Positions 54,601 through 62,065 of a stretch of DNA of 64,000 nucleotides are shown piece after piece. Under the pieces are notes generated by a model, which did no database searches, was not told where the DNA came from, and saw only the letters and a list, made by a program, of their open reading frames with translations. Each line of letters starts with the position of its first letter. Position 1 is the first letter of the stretch. This DNA comes from Chryseobacterium arachidis. Its GTDB lineage: Bacteria > Bacteroidota > Bacteroidia > Flavobacteriales > Weeksellaceae. A program made the translations under genes and the position numbers. The stretch covers positions 62,001 to 126,000 of the forward strand of contig NZ_FQUT01000002.1 of assembly GCF_900129245.1 (NCBI RefSeq). Reading direction: 5' to 3'.

Positions 54601-54795
54601 ATTATGATTTCCGCCAATGGAGAAAGCAGAATTTATCGCCCCGACAGGATACTGAAAAGTGATGAAGGCTACATTATTGTAGACTTTAAAACGGGTGAAG
54701 AGAACCAAAAGGATGAGCGACAGATTGAGAATTATAAACAAATTCTGGAAAGGTTGGGAAGAAAGGTGATAAAGACCCAGCTTATTTATTTGTAA
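51655..54795 (+). CDS. UvrD-family helicase-nuclease, RecB/AddA-like
   Basis: A 1046-residue DNA repair protein. Walker A is ASAGSGKT (10-17), the DEFQDTSELQW motif II is near residue 399, QSIYRFRGGES motif and IQIMTIHKAKGLEFPIVFIP (helicase motif V region) follow, and the C-terminus has a PD-(D/E)xK nuclease with YRPDRI and the DFKTG catalytic strand near residue ~1009. It should resect double-strand breaks. A partner AddB-like subunit is not adjacent. The ATG at 51655 is chosen over the TTG eight codons earlier. Confidence 0.93.
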   Translation: MQNSYTVINASAGSGKTYALVQRLLMICLRYPNQQQSIRNILALTFTNKAANEMKERILSWLGNFSKENFAENGDLKNIQKAFEQEGLKITIDELHQRAKKMLDYVLHNYSTLNIGTIDRFNSRLVRSFSYELGLAKNFNLEIEAEPFLIEAVDKMLDQIGENETISNSFMDYVDYSLENNERINLNKNLYDSAKEFVKDIHYEHLKNNKDFDDTNYEHIKNTLRKEIVLNKKKAIELATQSLELFKSRNIEIEDFAQGKNGIGGFFTKVLDFYHQKRPGFPFPTTAEESVVNNYRKGASAKSKSKESEIFEILDQLLDNRMQLILLYIETQKKEKILSALLPLKVNKDIQDELKKIEEENDLILLSKFNILINENLKDEPSAFIYEKVGSQFQHYFFDEFQDTSELQWQNFLPLRDHAVSTENTSFTLVGDPKQSIYRFRGGESKLMLDIINKKEFSPKQADLLVLKDNWRSAQNIVQFNNDLYKFHSEILAEEHKNIFGTDAEQTPKSSIEGRVKVNLIENLTNEDFYTDTSEKMRKDIQESLDNGFKFSDITILCRGNFDIFSYSQKLGNLKVNYKGEETNIKTISDKGLTLELSNTLKAVIEFLKWETNPKNRPNLIMMMYYLNQLERIRMADFTLEMKEILAIETHEGILQFIQQKYALHLKQDHFPRFNLYNFVEYYINEFSVEHKETDFLLNFLEMLFNFTQNAGASTKEFLKYWDEEASTYTIQASENIDAIQIMTIHKAKGLEFPIVFIPMMNKNRDAEFTNWFETSNDSPLKSVNINQFSKNLEVYDEEIEIFNKLNSYKNLVDRLCLQYVATTRPVEQLFFYIQKANKTSNNLELLEFLQSKNPESLDEFDLYEVNPEMLKKHSKHKTSHFETRDIQNLKNIDEKSTSIKIATPSKNYQVRNEKVRIGLFVHELLSQINTAKDISKVLERYVLEGQITIEERATIELDLLQIIETYSEFFDEKWEVINEKDIMISANGESRIYRPDRILKSDEGYIIVDFKTGEENQKDERQIENYKQILERLGRKVIKTQLIYL

Positions 54796-54797
54796 TC

Positions 54798-55250
54798 ATG
54801 ATGGATATTATAAAAAAATACCATATCTATTTTTGGGTTATCCTTATTATCGCTCTGCTTATTTATGACAATCATACACGAAATTTATATTCCAGATTTT
54901 ATAAGACAGATGGTGTCTGTACTTCCGGAACCATAAAAGAAATTGAAGGATATGGAAGAGGAACGGGCTATGTTTTTGTCTACACGTTTTCTGTAAATAA
55001 CAAGACGTATGATTCTAAAACAGATACTGGAAGTCTGAATTTTAATGATGCCCGAAAACTTAAAGGCAAAGACTTTTTAGTGGTTTATTTAAAAAGTAAT
55101 GTTCATGTAAACAGAATGTATGTATCCATTCCTTCTTCCCAAAAAGTCGGTCAGACTGGATATAAAAACTTTCTCACAGAAAATCCGAAAATGAAAAATA
55201 AACTGGAAGCTATCCCCAATCCTGGCTGGTTTTGGGAAAATTATTTTTAA
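54798..55250 (+). CDS. hypothetical membrane protein (DUF3592-like)
   Basis: A 150-residue protein with one N-terminal membrane helix (~10-24) and a soluble beta-rich part (GTIKEIEGYGRGTGYVFVYTFSVNNKTYDS). This recalls DUF3592-type proteins, but the match is by eye only. It starts 2 bp after the helicase stop, so it is co-expressed. Confidence 0.72.
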   Translation: MMDIIKKYHIYFWVILIIALLIYDNHTRNLYSRFYKTDGVCTSGTIKEIEGYGRGTGYVFVYTFSVNNKTYDSKTDTGSLNFNDARKLKGKDFLVVYLKSNVHVNRMYVSIPSSQKVGQTGYKNFLTENPKMKNKLEAIPNPGWFWENYF

Positions 55251-55288
55251 ATAGTTTCGGCGGAGCCTTTGGCTCCGCCGAAACTATT
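55250..55288. repeat. 18-bp perfect hairpin between convergent genes
   Basis: Arms AATAGTTTCGGCGGAGCC (55250-55267) and GGCTCCGCCGAAACTATT (55271-55288) with a 3-nt loop. The arms are GC-rich against an AT-rich background. No T run follows. Confidence 0.85.
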
Positions 55289-55308
55289 ATTCCTCAAAAA
55301 TATTCAAA

Positions 55309-55818
55309 TTAAGCTGTTGGATCCGGAGTAAAAACTCTCTGTGCCAATTCCTGATCAAAAAGGTATAAAGCTGATGGATTATCAGAAACCATTTTAATTT
55401 TTGTTACATACTGAGAAGCACTTGCTTCCTCTTCCACCTGCTCGTTGATGAACCACTGTAAAAAAGAAGTAGTTGCAAAATCTCCCTCTTCATTAGCATT
55501 TTTCACAATATTGAAAATACTCTTTGTTACTTTTTTTTCGTGTTCCAGTGCCTTTTCAAAAATGTCGATAGCATTTGCAAATTCATGCGGTGGTTTCGCA
55601 ATTTCTCCTATGATGATTTCTCCCCCTACATCATTTAAATAATCAAACATTTTATCTGCATGCATCAGTTCCTCTTTGCTCTGCACTCTGAAATAATTTG
55701 CAATACCGTCTAAATCCTTGCTTGAAAACCAAGCAGACATAGAAAGGTAATATTGTGCAGCATATTGTTCGTGAGCTATCTGTTCGTTAATTAATTTTGC
55801 AATTTTCTCGCTAACCAT
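55309..55818 (-). CDS. ferritin
   Basis: A 169-residue FtnA-type ferritin storing iron in 24-mer cages. The ferroxidase-site residues E17, E50 and H53 are present (HEQYAAQYYL, SKEELMHADK), as is the E..Q helix segment FLQWFINEQVEEEASA. Length typical. Confidence 0.95.
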   Translation of the reverse strand: MVSEKIAKLINEQIAHEQYAAQYYLSMSAWFSSKDLDGIANYFRVQSKEELMHADKMFDYLNDVGGEIIIGEIAKPPHEFANAIDIFEKALEHEKKVTKSIFNIVKNANEEGDFATTSFLQWFINEQVEEEASASQYVTKIKMVSDNPSALYLFDQELAQRVFTPDPTA

Positions 55819-55884
55819 AGTAATAAATTTATATTCAAAATTAGGGAATTAAACCCCGAAATCAAAAGTTTTAATGAAAATTAA

Positions 55885-55914
55885 TAAAAAAGGACAGAAT
55901 TATATTCCGTCCTT
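55885..55914 (-). terminator. terminator of the CpxP-like gene
   Basis: On the minus strand AAGGACGGAA / TTCTGTCCTT (one mismatch) with a following TTTTTTATT, 30 bp after the stop. Confidence 0.75.
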
Positions 55915-55945
55915 ATTAACATTAAAAAATCAAAGCTGTATGCTA

Positions 55946-56401
55946 CTAATTGGTTTCAGGAGCAGCCGTATTCATGGGTTTGTGCATTCTGCCTTTAAAT
56001 CCTCTTTCCTTCATTGCCATCTTTCTCTGCTCCATTTTTGCCTTTCTGTCCGCCTGCCATTTATCATATTGCTGAGGAGTTAAGATCTGTTTCATTTCTG
56101 CATCCATCTGAGCTCTTTTCGCCTTCATTTCCTCCATTTTTGCCTGTCTCTGTTCTTTGTTTTTATCAAATTCGGCTTTCATTTCTGCTTTTCTCTTGTC
56201 CTGAAGTGCTTTGATTTTATCAACCTGAGTCTGATTCAAATTTAAATCTTTTTGCAATTGAACCAAACGTTCCTGCTCTTTTTGCTGACGTTTCTGCTGA
56301 AATTCTGCTTTTCTCGCTTCCTTATCCTGAGGAGTTATCTGCTGAGCCATTGCTAAGCTCCCCATTCCTATAAATGCTATTGCTAAAACTAACTTTTTCA
56401 T
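55946..56401 (-). CDS. exported CpxP/Spy-like coiled-coil protein
   Basis: A 151-residue protein with signal peptide (~1-19, LAMAQ). The body is a Lys/Gln/Glu/Met-rich helix (QQKEQERLVQLQKDLNLNQ, KIKALQDKRKAEMKAEF) with the LTPQQYDKW motif seen in LTXXQ-type CpxP/Spy chaperones. Function probably periplasmic; the low complexity makes the family call moderate. Confidence 0.75.
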   Translation of the reverse strand: MKKLVLAIAFIGMGSLAMAQQITPQDKEARKAEFQQKRQQKEQERLVQLQKDLNLNQTQVDKIKALQDKRKAEMKAEFDKNKEQRQAKMEEMKAKRAQMDAEMKQILTPQQYDKWQADRKAKMEQRKMAMKERGFKGRMHKPMNTAAPETN

Positions 56402-56526
56402 CTTTTTAAAATCTTTAATTAATTGTTATACATCTTTTTGATTATTAGTTAAAACAAAAGTTAAAAAGAAAAATCCATAAAAAATGTTAAATTTCAATAT
56501 TAAATAATCAATTTAAAAACAAAAAA

Positions 56527-56551
56527 AGAGCAGATCCTAAAATCTGCCCTC
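56527..56551 (-). terminator. terminator of the Asn/Gly-rich gene
   Basis: On the minus strand GGGCAGAT-(6 nt)-ATCTGCTC followed by TTTTTTTG. Confidence 0.8.
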
Positions 56552-56578
56552 ACACCACTTAAATATAATATATGAAAA

Positions 56579-57631
56579 TTAATTTTTTGCAAATCCGTTT
56601 CGGAAACCACCGTTTCCTCTTCCTTCATTTCCGCCTCTGTTTTGTTCTCTCGGAGCAGAATTTTCATTTCTTCTGAATCCTCCATTATTTTCCCGTCTTG
56701 GCGCTTCCTGTCTTCTTACTTCATTTCCTCCCCGGAACCCGCTGTTATTTCTTCCACCTCCATTGTTTCCATTATCAGCTCTTTCAGCTCGGAAGCCTCC
56801 ATTGTTCCTTACTCCACCGTCGTTATTTCCTCTGAAACCTCCGTTATTTCTTCCACCTCCATTGTTTCCGTTATCTGTTCTTTCATTTCTGAAACCTCCA
56901 TTATTTCTCACTCCATTGTCATTGTTTCTAAAGCCTCCGTTATTTCTGTTTTCAGCCTGATTACGGTACCCTGCGTTGTTTCCGTTTCTTCCGTCATTTC
57001 TAAATCCGTTATTCGGTCTTTGAGTTCTGACGATCTTGAAAGTAGGATTATCCAGCCTGTTAAACCTTGCTCTGTCCACTCTGTAGACATTGATGTTCAC
57101 ATTTCTGTAACGAGGTATCGGTCTGCAGATTGCCGCATAATGAGATCTTCTGTAATTCTGGAAATAAACTACCGGTCTGTATCCGTGATAAAAGTTATTT
57201 TGGAAAACAACAAACACTCTCGGTCCCATAATTCTTTCTAACGCATAAAATCTGTCGTAATACCATCTGTCAGGATTGTATCTGTAATAATTATTCCAAG
57301 TGGAGAAGCTTACATACAGATTATTTAATCTTAAAATCTGATCAATCTGCCAAGGGCTAAGCCTATTCTGGTTAAAGAATACATTCCAGTTAATACTTAC
57401 AATACTATTTCTGTAATCGTTATAGTTACTTTGATAATAATTGCTTGGATAATAATCCTGAGGATAATTGTAGTAATAATCATCCGGGAAATAATTCTGG
57501 TCATCTTCATCGCTGTAGTAGCCATCATTTTGATAATATCCGTCATCATTTCCCCATCCGTCGTTAGGATACTGCTGGGCAAAAGACAAAGTCGCAAGAC
57601 CCAAAGCAAAACTGATTAATATTTTTTTCAT
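56579..57631 (-). CDS. exported Tyr/Asn/Gly-rich low-complexity protein
   Basis: A 350-residue protein with signal peptide (~1-19, SFAQQ). The N-terminal third is Tyr/Asp/Asn-rich (DYYYNYPQDYYP), the middle (~70-200) is a less repetitive globular region (ILRLNNLYVSFSTWNNYY, YALERIMGPRVFVVF), and from ~205 on it consists of short units around NNGGFRN, interspersed with Arg residues. Function unknown; a surface or matrix protein seems plausible. Antisense open frames over this region (56642-57241) are artefacts of its composition. Confidence 0.8.
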   Translation of the reverse strand: MKKILISFALGLATLSFAQQYPNDGWGNDDGYYQNDGYYSDEDDQNYFPDDYYYNYPQDYYPSNYYQSNYNDYRNSIVSINWNVFFNQNRLSPWQIDQILRLNNLYVSFSTWNNYYRYNPDRWYYDRFYALERIMGPRVFVVFQNNFYHGYRPVVYFQNYRRSHYAAICRPIPRYRNVNINVYRVDRARFNRLDNPTFKIVRTQRPNNGFRNDGRNGNNAGYRNQAENRNNGGFRNNDNGVRNNGGFRNERTDNGNNGGGRNNGGFRGNNDGGVRNNGGFRAERADNGNNGGGRNNSGFRGGNEVRRQEAPRRENNGGFRRNENSAPREQNRGGNEGRGNGGFRNGFAKN

Positions 57632-57695
57632 TTTATAGTCGTTAATTGGTTAATATAGCAGAATTCTTAATTCTATCTTTTTGATATAAATAAAA

Positions 57696-57730
57696 AAAAG
57701 AAGTTAAATCTTTTGATAAAACTTCTTTTA
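57696..57730 (-). terminator. terminator of malQ
   Basis: AAAAGAAGTT / AACTTCTTTT stem followed on the minus strand by TTTTTTTTA. Confidence 0.75.
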
Positions 57731-57766
57731 ATTTATTATTAAAACATTGATAATCAAATGTTAAAT

Positions 57767-60418
57767 TTACATTCTCCCACTATCTTTCACCCAGTTTGCG
57801 ATCTTTTTATTAAAATTTTCCTGCACTTTTAAGTCTTCCAGATTCAAATGCATTCTGTACCTCCAATAATGAGGAAAGACTGCAGGATTGTTGATTCTTT
57901 CGTTATCCATTTTCGGGTTGGTAAGTTCTTTATCTGTTGCCAAAAATTCCTGAATAGGAAAAACAGCCAGCATTGCATCATTATAAAGATGCTGTTTCAT
58001 AATCATTTCAGATAGATGAGCATCTAATTCTTCAGGCGCTTTTCCGTACTGAATCAATTGCTGGTTAAAATATTTCTGTGTCAAAGCAGGATCTTCTTTC
58101 CACCACTGTCTGAGTGTAGAACTGTCGTGTGAAGAAGCCGTAACAACATTCAGATAGCTTGCTTTTTTAGGATTGTAAAACGGAATGTTTTCTGAAGGCA
58201 TTCTCTGAACTTTTAAAGCAACAATGGCCAATTCGTCCATCACCACAGGAACACAATCCGGAACTAAGCCTAAATCTTCTCCACAAATCAACATTTTCGT
58301 GGCATTTAAAATCACCGGAAGCTTTTCCATGGCTTTTTCGTACCAAAGAGCATCCTGTCTTCTGAAAAAATAATCATGGTACAAATCGTAGATCGTTTTT
58401 TTCTCCCAATCTGAAAGATATTGATAAGAATCTGTATGATAAACATTGAATCTTGGGTGATAAACAACCTGTCCGTTTCGTTCTTCAATTAAGAATAAAA
58501 CATTGGCACAAAGTGAAATCAATTGTTCTTCAATCGTTCCTCCCGGATTTTTTTTGAAGAAATCGGCTAATTTTCTCTGAGTATTAAATTCTTCTTTAAA
58601 TGTGTATGTACCGTCATGATTATTGTTGATGAATTCCAGTGCTTTTTCAACATTTTCTCCAAAATAGTTCCAAAGAATCTGATCATTGATGAACGGTTTG
58701 CAATATCTGTCGAAATTAAATGGAATATGCCAGGCGTTGAACTCTTCCAATGTAACCGGAACTGCAGGATAAAAATAACCCAAAATCCCCTGTGTAGCAG
58801 AAATCGGCATTCTCCAGATCCTGAAAAACCCTAAAATATGGTCAATCCTCATGGCATCAAAATACTGTTCCAATGCCTTGAATCTGTTTTTCCACCATTT
58901 ATAATCATCCGCTTTCATAGCTTCCCAATTATATGTTGGGAATTCCCAGTTTTGTCCCAATTCTGTAAACTGATCCGGCGGTGCTCCGGCCTGAAAATCC
59001 ATTCCGAAAAGTTCTGGCTCTGTCCAGGCTTCAACCGAATGTCTGTAAATTCCGATTGGGAGATCTCCTTTTACCGAAATTCCGAGGTTATGCGTATAAT
59101 CAATCGCATCTTTTAATTGCTTGTGAAGCTGATATTGTACCCACGCATGAAGCATTGAAGCATCATAATCTTTACTTTTAGCAGTAAAAAACGGAGCAAT
59201 TTTTCCGGCGATATATTTTTTATGTGTTTTCCATTCGTTGAAATTCGGAGTCTTATATTTGTCTCGCAACACACAGAATGCTGAATAAGGAACCAGCCAC
59301 AATTCATTATCTTTTATGAATTTTTTAAAATTCCTGTCTTTGTAAATTTTATCTTTTCCTTCAATAAAAACTGCTTTCAGATATTTCCATTTTCCTGAAA
59401 TCATCTTTTCGTAATCGATTAATTCCAATGAATTTAAATCTGATTTTTCAACTTGGTATTCTTCAATTAAATCTTTCGGTAAGTCAAAATCAAGGTTTTC
59501 TAAAGAAATATATTGCGGATGCAAAGCGTAAACGGAAACCGCTGCGTAAGGATAAGAATCCGTCCATGTATAATTGGCAGTCGTATCATTGATCGGTAAG
59601 ATCTGGATAATCCCAAGATTGGTTTCTTTCGCCCAATCTGCAAGTTTTTTCATATCCGAAAATTCCCCGACACCGAAACCATCCTGCGTCCTCAAAGAGA
59701 AAATCGGAACGGCAACTCCTGCATCGTGATACATCTGATACAATTTAAATTTAAAATAATGATTCGAAACGATCTGCAGAATATCTTTCGACTGATTAGG
59801 AACCGTAAATCTGTTTTCGCCTGTTTCCACATCAATTACTTTACCAACTTCCGAATCGTAAAGGCAATATTTAAACTGAATGTATTCATTTTCCGGAATT
59901 TCAAGAGAAGTTTCCCAAATTCCGAAATCCGTCTGAGATAAATGAATGGCTTTTTCATAATCCCAGTTTCCCAATGAAGCCGTACTTCCGAATACTACGA
60001 TTTTCCAGTTCGGATTATAGACCGGCGCCTCAATTCTGAATAGGTGAGTATGTTTTTTTAATACCGAAAGCTTTTCCGGCTTAAATGTATTCAGCTTGTT
60101 ATGAAGAATCTTGTTATTAAGATAATTTTCCGGAAAGTTCTTATTGTTCCATTCATCGAAAATCACAAATTCTTTATAATTGTGCGGAAAATTAAGATGA
60201 TGCGGAACAAATTCTTCTCTCAAAAGATTTCCTCGTTCATCTACAAGCTGATATTGATAGGAAATTGATTTTGAAAAATAATCTACTTCACATTTCCAGA
60301 GCCCGTTTTCTCCGTAAAACATAGCATGAGTCTGATGTACAGCACCTTCGTCATTGATAATCAACTGTAGTTTTTCTCCAACTTTTGCACTGTAACCTAC
60401 ATTAAAGTATAGCTTCAT
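57767..60418 (-). CDS. malQ: 4-alpha-glucanotransferase with CBM20 domains
   Basis: An 883-residue GH77 amylomaltase with two N-terminal starch-binding CBM20-like domains (1-~110, and ~120-215 with FGSTASLGNWDYEKAI). The catalytic half carries the nucleophile D in MRIDHILGFF (~524), the acid/base E in CGEDLGLVPDCVP (~716) and the third carboxylate in SSHDSSTLRQWW (~762). It disproportionates maltodextrins in the cytosol; length suggests the bacterial/plant DPE2 type. Single gene with own terminator. Confidence 0.93.
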   Translation of the reverse strand: MKLYFNVGYSAKVGEKLQLIINDEGAVHQTHAMFYGENGLWKCEVDYFSKSISYQYQLVDERGNLLREEFVPHHLNFPHNYKEFVIFDEWNNKNFPENYLNNKILHNKLNTFKPEKLSVLKKHTHLFRIEAPVYNPNWKIVVFGSTASLGNWDYEKAIHLSQTDFGIWETSLEIPENEYIQFKYCLYDSEVGKVIDVETGENRFTVPNQSKDILQIVSNHYFKFKLYQMYHDAGVAVPIFSLRTQDGFGVGEFSDMKKLADWAKETNLGIIQILPINDTTANYTWTDSYPYAAVSVYALHPQYISLENLDFDLPKDLIEEYQVEKSDLNSLELIDYEKMISGKWKYLKAVFIEGKDKIYKDRNFKKFIKDNELWLVPYSAFCVLRDKYKTPNFNEWKTHKKYIAGKIAPFFTAKSKDYDASMLHAWVQYQLHKQLKDAIDYTHNLGISVKGDLPIGIYRHSVEAWTEPELFGMDFQAGAPPDQFTELGQNWEFPTYNWEAMKADDYKWWKNRFKALEQYFDAMRIDHILGFFRIWRMPISATQGILGYFYPAVPVTLEEFNAWHIPFNFDRYCKPFINDQILWNYFGENVEKALEFINNNHDGTYTFKEEFNTQRKLADFFKKNPGGTIEEQLISLCANVLFLIEERNGQVVYHPRFNVYHTDSYQYLSDWEKKTIYDLYHDYFFRRQDALWYEKAMEKLPVILNATKMLICGEDLGLVPDCVPVVMDELAIVALKVQRMPSENIPFYNPKKASYLNVVTASSHDSSTLRQWWKEDPALTQKYFNQQLIQYGKAPEELDAHLSEMIMKQHLYNDAMLAVFPIQEFLATDKELTNPKMDNERINNPAVFPHYWRYRMHLNLEDLKVQENFNKKIANWVKDSGRM

Positions 60419-60486
60419 TTATATTTTTTTATAAAAATACGTTATAATCCCGAAAAACAAAACTTATTGAATATCAAATATTCATT

Positions 60487-60520
60487 AAAAAAACCTTTCC
60501 AAATCGTTGAAAAGGTTTTA
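60487..60520 (-). terminator. terminator of the T9SS cargo gene
   Basis: AAAACCTTT / AAAGGTTTT stem with T-rich flanks, 20 bp after the stop. Confidence 0.7.
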
Positions 60521-60540
60521 AGTTTTATATAAATTAAAGA

Positions 60541-61707
60541 TTATTCTGTAACCAAAATTTTCTTGTTCAATAATATTTTTCCGGATTCGTCCGTGATACT
60601 TACCAAATAAGCCCCGCTTACTAAGTTTTTAAGATAAACCTGCTGATTGAGCGAACCGTCTTTTACTGAAAGATTATGCTTCATTATATTTTTGCCTGAC
60701 AGATCGAAAACAGTAAGGTTAATATTCCCTTTTACAGCTTTATCGTTTACATTTACGTTAATGTATTTTTCATCAACTCTTGTCGGATAAATATCAAGAT
60801 TCGCAAATACGTTGTTCGAAATTGCTTTATCATTAGCGAAATATTTACTAGCTAAATCATAAATATGTAAATTTTGTTCGCCTGCAAGCTGTTTTGCCTG
60901 TAAAGTATTCAAATCAACTTCATACAAAGGAGCTCCTTTTGCACTTGCGATCACCACTTTTCCTTTAGAATTCACTGCAGAACCATTCACAGAATAATTT
61001 TCAGGAATTCCCGAGATTTTTCCCACAAATTTTGCCTTCAATTCTTTAGGTGAAACTTTGAAAACATTTCCTGAAGCCGAAAAAACATAGAAATTATTAT
61101 CTGCATCAGCGATCATGTCACCACCAAATCCTGTTTCAATGGTTGTGAAAGAATTTTTCCCATTGGAAGCATCATCTTTAATGATTCCCAAGTCGTTTAC
61201 AACATATTGACTTCCTTTTCTGCTGATCTGCAAAAACTGGGTTCCGGAGTTATTGATTGCATAGATATTTCCGTCGTAGCCGGTTGCCATTCTGGTTACA
61301 TGAGAATTGATATCGCATGAAGTTACTCTTGCAGTATTGTTTTCTACTAAAGTAATTTCCTTCGTTTTAGCATTTAAAACATAAATATTCGAAGAAAACA
61401 TCGGCATGTACACCAAATTATTGTTGTGAGAATCGTAAGCCAAAGTTGCCATATTCATAGCCTGGGCGTTGTTGTAGGTGTTTTTATCTTCAGTTACAAT
61501 ACCCCTGTTTGTCTGCGAGAAAACTTTTGCAGAAGAATCTGTATTGAAAATCTGTTCTCCCGAAGTACCAGTTAATCCATCGACAGCACGGAAATCATTA
61601 AAAACAATATTCGGGGTGTCTTTTCCGACCAATGCAAAAAAATCTTGCTGCGCATTCACATTTGCTCCTAGTAAAAGCAGAAATAAAGGGAATAAATGTT
61701 TTTTCAT
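60541..61707 (-). CDS. T9SS type A sorting domain-containing secreted protein
   Basis: A 388-residue protein. A signal peptide (~1-19, NVNAQ) is followed by a repeat-rich beta-propeller-like body (DSHNNNLVYMPMFSSNIYVLN, TRMATGYDGNIYAINNS). The C-terminal ~75 residues form a T9SS type A sorting domain (IYPTRVDEKYINVNVN, NLTVFDLSGKNI, LVSGAYLVSITDESGKIL, ending in KILVTE). It is therefore exported by the type IX system and attached to the surface or released. Its specific role is unknown. Confidence 0.88.
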   Translation of the reverse strand: MKKHLFPLFLLLLGANVNAQQDFFALVGKDTPNIVFNDFRAVDGLTGTSGEQIFNTDSSAKVFSQTNRGIVTEDKNTYNNAQAMNMATLAYDSHNNNLVYMPMFSSNIYVLNAKTKEITLVENNTARVTSCDINSHVTRMATGYDGNIYAINNSGTQFLQISRKGSQYVVNDLGIIKDDASNGKNSFTTIETGFGGDMIADADNNFYVFSASGNVFKVSPKELKAKFVGKISGIPENYSVNGSAVNSKGKVVIASAKGAPLYEVDLNTLQAKQLAGEQNLHIYDLASKYFANDKAISNNVFANLDIYPTRVDEKYINVNVNDKAVKGNINLTVFDLSGKNIMKHNLSVKDGSLNQQVYLKNLVSGAYLVSITDESGKILLNKKILVTE

Positions 61708-61814
61708 AGTATATAAATTTTGATTTTAATCATTTTAGTATGACTAAGTTACATAATTTTTGGATTGGATTGTAATTTTTTTTAGCTTGAGACTAAGGTT
61801 TAAAAAATCTATTT

Positions 61815-61901
61815 TAAACGCAAAGAAACGCAAAGATTTTTTTGGACTACTATTCGTTTTTAAGTTCGCAAAGGCGTTTCACTCAGCAAAGGCGGTAAAG
61901 T
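61815..61901. repeat. dispersed repeat, family B (CGCAAAG) copy 3
   Basis: TTAAACGCAAAGAAACGCAAAG...GTTTTTAAGTTCGCAAAGGCGTTTCACTCAG aligns with 25034-25122 over its whole length. Confidence 0.75.
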
Positions 61902-61930
61902 TTAATTTTTATATTGAATAAAGGTATTTT

Positions 61931-62005
61931 TGTCATTCTGACGAAGGAAGAATCTATTTAGAGTTTGTAGATTCTTCATTTCGCTTTGCACCATTCAGAA
62001 TGACA
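61931..62005. repeat. dispersed imperfect palindrome, family A copy 6
   Basis: TGTCATTCTGACGAAGGAAGAATCT at one end, AGATTCTTCATTTCG...ATTCAGAATGACA at the other; the best-preserved copy in the window. Confidence 0.85.
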
Positions 62006-62017
62006 GCGCGACATAAA

Positions 62018-62044
62018 AAACTCCCACAAAAAATGCAGGAGTTT
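62018..62044 (-). terminator. terminator of cysS
   Basis: AAACTCC / GGAGTTT stem followed on the minus strand by TTTTTTATG, 22 bp after the cysS stop. Confidence 0.75.
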
Positions 62045-62065
62045 AGTATAAATATTTTTAAAATT

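Larger units (their letters stand above)
61708..62065. other. 358-bp repeat-filled gap between the T9SS gene and cysS
   Basis: Contains family B (61815-61901) and family A (61931-62005) repeats and the cysS terminator (62018-62044). The promoter of the T9SS gene should lie at the left end; no clear element was seen. Confidence 0.75.

Noticed and set aside
56642..57241. 199-codon antisense Ser/Val/Ile-rich ORF
   Set aside because: Mirror of the Asn/Gly repeats in the 350-residue exported protein; composition artefact.
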